DNA of 7,924 nucleotides from Tardiphaga sp. (GTDB taxonomy: Bacteria > Pseudomonadota > Alphaproteobacteria > Rhizobiales > Xanthobacteraceae): contig JAQGJY010000086.1 in assembly GCA_028290325.1 (NCBI GenBank), forward strand, positions 1 to 7,924. Reading direction: 5' to 3'. The notes under the pieces are model-generated. The model was not told the DNA's origin and searched no databases. It was given only the letters and a program-made list of their open reading frames with translations. Of this stretch, positions 1 through 6,092 are shown piece by piece (within the stretch, counting starts at the first letter, position 1; every line of letters starts with the position of its first letter). The translations under genes were made by a program, and so were the position numbers.

Positions 1-62
1 TGGATTTTTTTCGCAGCGTGCGAGCGGGCCGCGAATGAGCAATTGAGTGACGAAGAGACGCA

Positions 63-785
63 ATGCCTGATCAACACATCATTCAGCGACGCAAGCTGTA
101 CCATGAGGTGCTCGACCGTCTGCTCCAGCGCATCCGCAGCGGCGAGATTGCGGCGGGAGAGCATTTGCCGTCAGAGCGAGATCTGATGGAAGCCTACGGC
201 GTCGGCCGCCCCGCCATCAGGGAAGCATTGCAAAGTCTGGCGCGCTCGGGAATCGTCGAAATCGCCCACGGAGAAAGAGCCCGTGTCGTTGTCCCGACGG
301 CGGACCTCCTGATCGCTCAGGTTGCCGGAGGCGCGAAGCATTTGCTGCGGATGCAGCCTGACACATTGGACCACCTCAAAGAGGCGCGCGTCTTTCTCGA
401 AGCAGGGCTCGCACGTATCGCAGCCGAACGTGCCACCCTCGACGATATCGCGCGCCTGCGCATGCGCCTGCGCGAGCACCGCGCATCGCTGATCGAGATC
501 GATCAGTTTCTGGCGCGCGACATGGCTTTCCATCGCGAGATCGCCGCCATCAGTCGCAATCCGATCTTCCCGGCAGCCGTGGAGGCGACCTTCAACTGGG
601 CAAGCGAGTATTATCGCTCCATTGTCCGCGCACCGGGCGCGGAAGAACTCACACTCGCGGAGCACGAACGCATCATCGATGCGATTGCCGGACATGACGC
701 CGCCGCCGCAGAGCAGGCCATGCGAGACCATCTGCTGCGTGCCAACTCACTTTATCGCGCGTCGACAGCGTCGCAAATCACATGA
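63..785 (+). CDS. GntR family transcriptional regulator, FadR/FCD subfamily, NanR-like
   Basis: A 240-residue DNA-binding repressor or activator of the FadR-type GntR group. The N-terminal winged helix (about residues 11-77) carries the typical LPSERDLM (35-42), VGRPAIREAL (47-56) and HGERARV (69-75) motifs. The C-terminal all-helical FCD effector domain (about 100-230) shows a plausible metal/ligand set: D153 and H157 in ARDMAFHRE, H201 in LAEHERI and H223 in MRDHLL. These motifs, and NPIF at 166-169, closely resemble E. coli NanR. No sialic-acid gene is nearby, so the ligand is more likely a hydroxy- or oxo-carboxylate of the adjacent pathway; that is inference. ATG at 63 is preceded by a purine-rich GAAGAGA stretch, a modest ribosome site. 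The gene converges on the Ldh-family gene. Family assignment is secure, the target is not. Confidence 0.93.
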   Translation: MPDQHIIQRRKLYHEVLDRLLQRIRSGEIAAGEHLPSERDLMEAYGVGRPAIREALQSLARSGIVEIAHGERARVVVPTADLLIAQVAGGAKHLLRMQPDTLDHLKEARVFLEAGLARIAAERATLDDIARLRMRLREHRASLIEIDQFLARDMAFHREIAAISRNPIFPAAVEATFNWASEYYRSIVRAPGAEELTLAEHERIIDAIAGHDAAAAEQAMRDHLLRANSLYRASTASQIT

Positions 786-820
786 ACGACGTGATCAGAG
801 AGCTGGCGCGGCGCTCGACG

Positions 821-837
821 GAAAAACGATCGCGATC
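821..837 (-). terminator. possible weak terminator downstream of the Ldh-family gene
   Basis: Read on the minus strand, about 45 bases past the Ldh stop codon, a perfect palindrome GATCGCGATC is followed at once by GTTTTTC. A longer, weaker pairing (AACGAT at 864-869 with ATCGTT at 825-830) could also form. The stem is poor: the palindrome has no room for a loop and the longer pairing has only six base pairs. I offer this as the best candidate for transcript ending between the converging genes, with low confidence. Confidence 0.2.
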
Positions 838-879
838 AGTTCCCGACGAGCTACGCGCCGGCATCGTTCATCGCGCCGA

Positions 880-2010
880 TTACGCCGCATCGGAGTCCAA
901 TATGAACGCAACGTCGCAGGCCGCGGCGACCTTGCGCACCGCATCGAGGAACGCGTCGTTGAGCCGTATGCCATCCTGATTTCGCCGCCGAGCAGAAAAC
1001 TCCGGCTCGCCCGCGACCATCACCGGCCTTTCCGGACTACTCGGCGGTGAACCACGCAGCCAAGCCAAAATATCCGCCACATCGTCTTCAAAAGAGCCTT
1101 GGCCAAAAAAGTCGGGGCTCAAGGCGAGGAAGAAGTGACCGATATTGTCAGGCGAGTCGCTCCCTTTATCCCGCATTCTGAACGGTGAGAACGAACCACC
1201 GCCCAAGGTGCTGCCGAGAAGTTGAGCCATCACGGCGAGGCCATAGCCTTTATGCGTTCCGGTATCGCGATTGCCACCCATCGGCATAAGCCCGCCGACG
1301 CCGCTTCCCATGCAGAGACGAAGACCTTCGTGAGGGTCCGTGATGGTTTCCCCGCGATCGTTGGTGACCCAGCCGGGCGGCAGCAGTTTGTTGTGATAGG
1401 CATATACCTTCACTTTATTCGCGGCCACGGCCGACGTTGACATGTCCAGCAGGAATGGATCCTGCCCCCGGGACGGCGCCGCGAATGCAATTGGATTGGT
1501 CCCCAGCACGGGGGTCTTCCCGCCTTCCGGCAGCACCGCAATCGTTCGCGCCGATGACGTGACGAAGGCGACGGCTCCCTTCCTCGCGGCCATCTCCGCG
1601 TAGATTCCAGCGGCGCCAAAGTGATGCGAATTAAAGACCGAGACGGCGCCGACGCCCACCGCCTTGCACTTCTCGACCGCCAGATCGATTGCCTTCACGG
1701 CCGCGAGATGACCCAGCCCAGCATCGGCGTCGATCAAGGCGGTTGCGACGGTTTCCCGCACGACGCGGGGACTCGGCCTCATATTAAGACCTCCAGCCCG
1801 CCGCATCGTGTCGTAAAGTGGCAGCATCGATGCGCCGTGTGACTCGATTCCGCGAAGGTCGGTCTCAACGAGGATCTCCGCGATGCCGGCGGCATCGTGT
1901 TGCGTCATGCCCCATGCGCTGAGGATGTTCACGATCTGCGTCTTCAGCTTCGCTGGAGAAACCACAGTGAAGTGTTCATTGAATCCACCGGCGCCTGTCA
2001 TGTCGGTCAT
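880..2010 (-). CDS. Ldh family NAD(P)-dependent oxidoreductase (malate/L-lactate/sulfolactate dehydrogenase type)
   Basis: A 376-residue cytoplasmic dehydrogenase of the type-2 malate/L-lactate dehydrogenase family (pfam02615: YbiC, YiaK, AllD, ComC), which interconverts 2-hydroxy acids and 2-oxo acids with NAD(P) and has a non-Rossmann fold. Visible family motifs in order: DLRGIESHG (51-59, with the conserved Arg and His), NSHHFGAAGIY (127-137), GTNPIAFAAP (170-179), the LDMSTS stretch (188-193), GTHKGYGLAVM (251-261) and AGEPE (333-337). Length is at the upper end for the family. ATG at 2010 follows a strong GGAGG (2016-2020) at 5-base spacing; the second Met (2001) lies too far from it. 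It starts 18 bases after the D-2-hydroxyacid dehydrogenase stop, so the two are almost certainly one transcript. The family is polyspecific, so substrate and product stereochemistry cannot be read from sequence; ureidoglycolate, sulfolactate, malate or diketogulonate type activities are all possible. Confidence 0.93.
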   Translation of the reverse strand: MTDMTGAGGFNEHFTVVSPAKLKTQIVNILSAWGMTQHDAAGIAEILVETDLRGIESHGASMLPLYDTMRRAGGLNMRPSPRVVRETVATALIDADAGLGHLAAVKAIDLAVEKCKAVGVGAVSVFNSHHFGAAGIYAEMAARKGAVAFVTSSARTIAVLPEGGKTPVLGTNPIAFAAPSRGQDPFLLDMSTSAVAANKVKVYAYHNKLLPPGWVTNDRGETITDPHEGLRLCMGSGVGGLMPMGGNRDTGTHKGYGLAVMAQLLGSTLGGGSFSPFRMRDKGSDSPDNIGHFFLALSPDFFGQGSFEDDVADILAWLRGSPPSSPERPVMVAGEPEFSARRRNQDGIRLNDAFLDAVRKVAAACDVAFILDSDAA

Positions 2011-2028
2011 AGATGCCTCCAGCGCGAC

Positions 2029-3009
2029 CTAAACCACCACGCATTGGGGCGACGGTTCTTGCCCGTTCAAAAGATCGAGAACTGTCTTTGCAGTCAGTTT
2101 ATTCGTCCGCGACAAGCCTTCTCGGCTTGAACCTGCCGAATGTGCCGAAGCGATCACATTTGGCAGATCGATCAAGTCCTTGATCTGTGCGCGCTGCAAC
2201 GGATCGGCTTCGCCCTCGAATACGTCCAGCCCCGCGCCCATCAAATGCTTCGACTTTAGGATCTCGACCAATGCCACCTCGTCGATCAGACCGCCGCGCG
2301 CGGTATTGATCAGGATCGCGCCTGGCTTCATTTGGAGCATCGTCTCACGGCCAAACAAGTGGCGTGTCTGCTCGGAGAGCGGCAGATGCAGGCTGATGTA
2401 ATCTGAGCTGGCGAGCAATTCAGGCATCTCGACAAACCGCGCGCCGACGGCCTCTGCCGCCCGCTGGTTCGGATGCGGATCGTACGCGAGGACTTTGGCA
2501 TCGAAGCCGCGCACCCGTCGACCGACAGCCTGTGCGATCCGGCCGAACCCGACGAGCCCGACGGTTTTCTCGCACAGTTCCGTGCCCACCAGGGGAGACC
2601 ATCGGTCGGCCTGCATAGCCAGATGGCCTTCGCGAAGCCGCTTGGCCAGGCAAAGCATCATGCCCACCGCATGGTCGGCCACGGTCGGCTCGTTGCCTCC
2701 GGGAGAGATGGTAACCCGGCGGCCAAGGTCATGTGCCGCCGTTGTGTCGATATTGTCGTAACCGACGCCTCGCCGTGCGATGACCTTTAGGTCGGGGTGC
2801 CTGACGAGCAGATCGCGCGTGACCCGAGCGGTCCCAACAATCCAGCCGTCGACACCCGCCAGCAGCCGATCGAGATCACCGGCATCGATCGCATCGTCCT
2901 GCACCTCCGCAGGCAATCCCGTTCGTCGCACCACGCAGCCGTGATCGACAAGAAACCGCTCAGCTTCTGCATCGAAGAAGCGGGTCGATGCCAGAATATG
3001 AAAGGCCAT
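2029..3009 (-). CDS. D-2-hydroxyacid dehydrogenase, SerA-like
   Basis: A 326-residue cytoplasmic NAD-dependent dehydrogenase of the D-isomer-specific 2-hydroxyacid family (phosphoglycerate dehydrogenase-like). The nucleotide-binding domain has VGLVGFGRIAQAVG (150-163, GxGxxA type), with acidic D177 in LAYDP at the end of the second strand, which favours NAD over NADP. The catalytic triad is present and spaced as in E. coli SerA: R238 in NTARGG, E267 in DVFEGE and H290 in ASAHSAG. The protein ends soon after the catalytic domain, so it lacks the ACT regulatory domain of long SerA enzymes and is probably catabolic rather than serine-biosynthetic. ATG at 3009 has only a loose GGGAATAGAG upstream. 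It is followed 18 bases later by the Ldh-family gene. Related enzymes include (S)-sulfolactate dehydrogenase, glyoxylate/hydroxypyruvate reductases and hydroxyacid dehydrogenases of unknown substrate; I cannot choose among these. Confidence 0.94.
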   Translation of the reverse strand: MAFHILASTRFFDAEAERFLVDHGCVVRRTGLPAEVQDDAIDAGDLDRLLAGVDGWIVGTARVTRDLLVRHPDLKVIARRGVGYDNIDTTAAHDLGRRVTISPGGNEPTVADHAVGMMLCLAKRLREGHLAMQADRWSPLVGTELCEKTVGLVGFGRIAQAVGRRVRGFDAKVLAYDPHPNQRAAEAVGARFVEMPELLASSDYISLHLPLSEQTRHLFGRETMLQMKPGAILINTARGGLIDEVALVEILKSKHLMGAGLDVFEGEADPLQRAQIKDLIDLPNVIASAHSAGSSREGLSRTNKLTAKTVLDLLNGQEPSPQCVVV

Positions 3010-3055
3010 GCTCTATTCCCATCCAAGTCATAATTCGCTCGTCGGTCCCTGCCGT

Positions 3056-3265
3056 TTACAAAAACCGATGACGTCGCGCGCGAAGATGCGCACCTGGCGA
3101 ATCTCGTCGAACCGATGTGTTGATGACGGCAAGCCCCGTGGCACCCGACGTCGTTAAGATGTCGGCAGACATCGAGGTTTGAATGAGCCGACCGGCGAGA
3201 TATGGTCCGGCACCGCCGCCGATCACAGCGCCAACGCTATGACCGAACGCAATGCCGACACAGCC
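3056..3265 (-). pseudogene. possible remnant of a membrane transporter gene (MFS-like)
   Basis: Directly after the RraA stop codon, and in its frame, the minus strand stays open for 69 codons to a TAA at 3056-3058. The first 48 codons or so (3122-3265) read as a protein-like segment: VGIAFGHSVGAVIGGGAGPY, then a short polar LAGRLIQTSMSAD, then ILTTSGATGLAVI. That is a Gly-rich hydrophobic stretch, a loop and a second hydrophobic stretch, as in a late transmembrane hairpin of a major-facilitator transporter. After that the reading turns Arg-rich and loses sense. There is no start codon or ribosome site giving a full protein. I infer a deletion that left the tail of a transporter gene between the RraA and dehydrogenase genes. 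A chance open frame in GC-rich DNA is the alternative. Confidence 0.35.
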
Positions 3266-3889
3266 TCACTTTTTTGCGTAGGCCCCCGCATAGGTGCCGG
3301 CGTGGATCGACTGGATAATGGCCGCTTCCCGCGCGATATGCGCCTGCACCGCGGCGCTGAGCTCCTTCGCGACCGATATCGGGAATGTCACGACGCCGTC
3401 TTCGTCACCGACGACGATGTCTCCCGGCGACACGACGGTCCCGGCGATGGCAACGGGGACGTCGAGCTCGCCCGGACCGTCCTTGTAAGGCCCGCGATGC
3501 GTCACGCCCCGTGCGAAGCATGGGAAATCCGAGGCCGCAAAGGCGGCAGTGTCGCGGATCGCGCCATCGATGACGAAACCGGCGACGCCCCGCGACTCCG
3601 CGATGGTCTTCATGATATCGCCGACCAATGCGCGAGTGAGGTCACCCTCGCCCGCGACAACGATGACCTCGCCCGGACGAACCAGATCGAGCATTTTATG
3701 GATCGTCAGGTTGTCGCCAGGACGGGTGCGAACGGTGCGCGCGCGGCCGAGAAGTTGGCCGGATCGATGATAACGATTCAGTCCGACAAGCCCCGGCAAT
3801 CTTTGCAAGTTGTCGCTGATGACCGCGGTCGGCGCGTTTCGAAACGCCTCGACGAGCGCGCGCTCATCTGCGCTATTCAGATCCAGCAT
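3266..3889 (-). CDS. RraA family protein, probable HMG/CHA-type pyruvate aldolase or oxo-acid decarboxylase
   Basis: A 207-residue protein of the RraA/DlpA fold (pfam03737). Members include 4-hydroxy-4-methyl-2-oxoglutarate/4-carboxy-4-hydroxy-2-oxoadipate aldolases, which release pyruvate or oxaloacetate and often decarboxylate oxaloacetate, and the RNase E inhibitor RraA. The D-X20-R-D signature tied to aldolase/decarboxylase activity is intact: D91 in VGDIMKT, then R112-D113 in DGAIRD. Other family marks are TAVISDNL near the start (21-28), RPGEVIVV (71-78) and GDEDGVVTFP (161-170). Length is typical. ATG at 3889 follows a perfect AGGAGG (3895-3900) at 5-base spacing, the strongest ribosome site in the window. 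It lies 124 bases after the Bug gene, with a large inverted repeat between. The catabolic context favours an enzyme over an RNase regulator. Exact substrate unknown. Confidence 0.9.
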   Translation of the reverse strand: MLDLNSADERALVEAFRNAPTAVISDNLQRLPGLVGLNRYHRSGQLLGRARTVRTRPGDNLTIHKMLDLVRPGEVIVVAGEGDLTRALVGDIMKTIAESRGVAGFVIDGAIRDTAAFAASDFPCFARGVTHRGPYKDGPGELDVPVAIAGTVVSPGDIVVGDEDGVVTFPISVAKELSAAVQAHIAREAAIIQSIHAGTYAGAYAKK

Positions 3890-3924
3890 CGTGTCCTCCT
3901 AATGTGAATTCCGCGCACTGTGGA

Positions 3925-4006
3925 CGCCGACCGGCCGGAGGAAAAACGATTAATTTTCACTTCCATCGGATCGTTTTTCGACTTGAAGCAGGAGCGGCCG
4001 GCGGCG
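3925..4006. repeat. nested inverted repeat / potential long hairpin between the Bug and RraA genes
   Basis: Outer GC-rich arms are CGCCGACCGGCCG (3925-3937) and CGGCCGGCGGCG (3995-4006), which pair over 12 bases with one bulged A. Inner AT-rich arms GAAAAACGAT (3941-3950) and ATCGTTTTTC (3970-3979) pair perfectly over 10 bases around a 19-base loop. The two stems are offset by an unpaired bulge of about 15 bases on one side (3980-3994). In the minus-strand transcript the structure begins about 7 bases after the Bug stop and ends 35 bases before the RraA start. It may act as a partial terminator, a processing or 3'-end-stabilising structure that sets different levels for Bug and RraA, or an operator. 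The outer arms are partly self-palindromic (CCGGCCGG), so alternative folds compete. Confidence 0.6.
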
Positions 4007-4013
4007 ACCATTT

Positions 4014-4997
4014 TCACTTCGGTTCGGACTTTTTCATTTCCTCAGCCAGCGGACGCAGGTCGTTCGTCATGCGGTCGAGATGAATTTGCCACTCGGCGCC
4101 GGACATGAACGCGAGCACGGCCGCGTCGCCCGGCGAGCTCTTTATGTATTCGGGCTCCTTCAGACTGTCGGCGATCGCGGCCTCGAGCTTTTTCACGAAG
4201 TCTTCCGAAACCGCCTTGGTGACCGCGAAGCCGCGCTCCGCGGACATGATGACCGGTACGCCAACCTCCTCCGCGGTAGGAACATCGGGCAGCGCCGATG
4301 ATCTCGCTTTGGCGAGTAGCGCGATCACCTTCAGGTCGCCTTTGGCGCCCGCATGCAGCTCGGGGACTTCACTGAGACTCAACATGCCAACATCGAGATG
4401 GCCGCCGAGCAGATCGGTCCGTTGCGCGGCGGTTCCTTTGTACGATATCTCGTTGGTCTGAACATCGGCGGCCTTGGCCAACATGCGAAGCGCGAGATGG
4501 CCGTTGGTGCCGGCGCCGTTGTGCCCAAACGTGATGGAGGCCGGCTTCTCCTTCAGGGCACCGATGATGTCCTTCAGGCTGTTGAATTTACTGTCCTTGC
4601 TCACCACGATGATCGAAGGATCGTCGACGACACGCGCGATCAGACGCAGGTTATCGGTGGAATATTGCGCCGCGCGGGTCATTGGAATGAAATTGTAACC
4701 AGGCACATTCACGAGCCCGATCGTATAGCCATCGGGCGCGGCGCGAGCCATTGCTGTCACCGCGATCTCGCCGGCGGCGCCTGGTCGATTGACCACGACG
4801 AATTTCGCAGTCCCACCAAACTTCTTTTCGACGTAAGGCAACAACTTGCGAGCCATGATGTCGGTCCCTCCGCCAGCCGCGAAGCCGACGATAACCTCGA
4901 CTGGTTTGTCGTTAGGCCATCCCGCCATGGCCGGAGTAACAATAGCCATTGCCATTGCCGCGACGACGGTCGCGACTGTCGATACAGACTTGCGCAT
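4014..4997 (-). CDS. Bug-family (TctC-like) tripartite tricarboxylate transporter substrate-binding protein
   Basis: A 327-residue periplasmic solute receptor of the Bug/TctC family (pfam03401), which binds carboxylates or related compounds and hands them to a TctA/TctB membrane pair. The Sec signal peptide is clear: basic MRK, a hydrophobic core, then TPAMA with predicted cleavage after residue 25, leaving the mature start GWPNDKPVEVIVGF. Family marks follow: the ligand-loop GFAAGGGTDIMAR (38-50), NRPGAAGEIA (70-79), PDGYTIG (88-94), the SYKGTAAQRTDLLGGHLDVG region (185-204) and LPDVPTAEE (236-244). Length is typical. ATG at 4997 has AGAAGG about 9 bases upstream. It begins 21 bases after the cyclase stop, so the two are probably co-transcribed. 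No tctA or tctB is present, as is common for orphan Bug proteins, so it may serve a transporter elsewhere or act as a sensor. Ligand unknown. Confidence 0.95.
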   Translation of the reverse strand: MRKSVSTVATVVAAMAMAIVTPAMAGWPNDKPVEVIVGFAAGGGTDIMARKLLPYVEKKFGGTAKFVVVNRPGAAGEIAVTAMARAAPDGYTIGLVNVPGYNFIPMTRAAQYSTDNLRLIARVVDDPSIIVVSKDSKFNSLKDIIGALKEKPASITFGHNGAGTNGHLALRMLAKAADVQTNEISYKGTAAQRTDLLGGHLDVGMLSLSEVPELHAGAKGDLKVIALLAKARSSALPDVPTAEEVGVPVIMSAERGFAVTKAVSEDFVKKLEAAIADSLKEPEYIKSSPGDAAVLAFMSGAEWQIHLDRMTNDLRPLAEEMKKSEPK

Positions 4998-5018
4998 ACT
5001 TTGTACCTTCTCGTGAGA

Positions 5019-5972
5019 TCAACGGATCGCGACGGGCGCGACGGTGGAGCCCGACCCGCCCTGGATCTTGAGCGGCTGGACGACGAAAGCGAACTCATAG
5101 GCCTGCTTGGAGGCCAGTTCGTCGAGCTTCAGATTTTCCAGCAGGTGGACGCCATTGACGACGAGCGCCAGTTGGTGAATCGGCAGCGAGAGCTTGGGAT
5201 CGGGATTTGGCTGGACCTCCACGGTCGCGCAGTCGGCTCCGAGCAGAATCGGATTCTGCTTGATCAACCATTCCGCGGCGGCAATTCCGATGCCCGGATT
5301 GCCCTTGTTGAAGCGCGCGTTGTCCTTCTCCCATAGACGTCCCCATCCCGTATTGATGATCACGGCATCGCCGGAACGCAGCGTCGTCTTCTGACGCAGC
5401 AGGGCTTGTTGCAGATCGTCGACGGTGATCTCGTAGGTGTCAGGAAGCGTATCGACGCCCTTCAAGCCCGCGACGTCGATCAACACCCCGCGGGCCATCA
5501 CCGTGCCGACCTTCTCGACACCGAGCTTGGTAAAGCCCGACCGAGTCGCCACGTCCTCGACCTTGATGCAGTTGTAGAAACTGTCGCCATGCGTCTGGTG
5601 CGCGAAGCCGTCAAGCTGCGTGCCGACCTGGCCGAGTTCGGTCGTGATGACCTCTTCGTTGCTGCCGCGCTGATTGGGCTCCTTGTTCATGAAGGTTCGC
5701 TTCGTATGAATGTCGAAACGCCGGGTGCCAACCATAGGAATTGAAGATCGGAGGATGTAACCCAGTTCGATGATTTCGCCGGTCTTGATTGCTTTCGCCG
5801 CCTCCGCGACCGAGGCGGGCGTCTGCAGGTTCAATGAACCACGTTCGTCCCCTGCTCCCCACTTTGACGGGCAGCGCGAGGACTCCGCAGGTGGCATCCA
5901 GGCTTGAGCGTGGATGGTGCAGGGAGATAGAACGAGCGCGATGGTCAGCGCGCGCAAAGCCACGATCTTCAT
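5019..5972 (-). CDS. cyclase-family hydrolase (kynurenine formamidase-like fold), exported
   Basis: A 317-residue metal-dependent hydrolase of the cyclase family (pfam04199; relatives include kynurenine formamidase and isatin hydrolase), which opens cyclic or linear amides. Residues 1-22 form a Sec signal peptide (MKIVALRALTIALVLSPC, then TIHA before QAW), so it probably acts in the periplasm. Family marks: WGAGDERGSLNL (38-49), GTQLDGFAH (117-125), ARGVLIDVAG (160-169), GDAVIINTGWGRLW (201-214), GADCATVE (245-252) and HQLALVVNGVHLLE (266-279). In the classical HxGTHxDxPxH metal motif both early His positions are Gln here (Q115, Q119), while D121 and H125 remain. I chose ATG at 5972, with GGGGG five bases upstream. 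A TTG at 5984, in frame and behind GAGGAA, would add MGAD and is a real alternative. Co-directional with, and 21 bases ahead of, the Bug gene. Confidence 0.9.
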   Translation of the reverse strand: MKIVALRALTIALVLSPCTIHAQAWMPPAESSRCPSKWGAGDERGSLNLQTPASVAEAAKAIKTGEIIELGYILRSSIPMVGTRRFDIHTKRTFMNKEPNQRGSNEEVITTELGQVGTQLDGFAHQTHGDSFYNCIKVEDVATRSGFTKLGVEKVGTVMARGVLIDVAGLKGVDTLPDTYEITVDDLQQALLRQKTTLRSGDAVIINTGWGRLWEKDNARFNKGNPGIGIAAAEWLIKQNPILLGADCATVEVQPNPDPKLSLPIHQLALVVNGVHLLENLKLDELASKQAYEFAFVVQPLKIQGGSGSTVAPVAIR

Positions 5973-5997
5973 GTCGGCCCCCAACGTTTCCTCGGAC

Positions 5998-6024
5998 TTA
6001 TTATTTGAGACGAACCGCGTCCAA
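5998..6024 (-). promoter_or_regulatory. candidate sigma70-type promoter for the cyclase-Bug pair
   Basis: On the minus strand TTGGAC (6019-6024) and TAATAA (5998-6003) lie 15 bases apart, in the 120-base gap after the LysR gene. The spacing is shorter than the usual 17. Transcription would begin near 5991, giving a leader of about 19 bases to the ATG at 5972, which retains the GGGGG ribosome site; this fits the ATG start better than the TTG start. A T-N11-A box (TCGCATTCGCCCA, minus strand, about 6035-6047) lies just upstream, where a LysR regulator would bind, but its dyad symmetry is weak. Low confidence. Confidence 0.25.
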
Positions 6025-6092
6025 CCTACGGATGGGCGAATGCGATACTCCGGCCCGAAACGTCACCGATCGAGGCTAGACCAACAAGCGAA

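Noticed and set aside
1..62. Possible end of an upstream plus-strand gene
   Set aside because: All that is visible is 12 to 15 codons before stops at 36-38 or 44-46, too little to support a gene.
782..979. A 65-codon plus-strand frame whose ATG overlaps the GntR stop (ATGA)
   Set aside because: Stop-start overlap is suggestive, but nearly half of the frame lies antisense to the real 3' end of the Ldh gene, no family is recognisable and there is no good ribosome site.
3179..3907. 242-codon plus-strand open frame opposite the RraA gene
   Set aside because: It is the antisense shadow of a clear RraA-family gene; the translation shows no domain and open antisense frames are common in GC-rich DNA.
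3953..4020. Exact 11-base direct repeat ATTTTCACTTC at 3953-3963 and 4010-4020
   Set aside because: Several 11-base matches are expected by chance in about 8 kb, and one copy covers the end of the Bug coding sequence. No further copies form an array.
4353..5336. 327-codon plus-strand open frame across the Bug-cyclase junction
   Set aside because: It is antisense to two well-supported genes, and its translation is rich in His, Arg and Asp without recognisable motifs.
5900..5972. Lipoprotein signal (LSPC) in the cyclase N-terminus
   Set aside because: Pro directly before Cys does not fit the lipobox, which wants Gly, Ala or Ser there. An ordinary signal peptidase I site (IHA before QA) follows.
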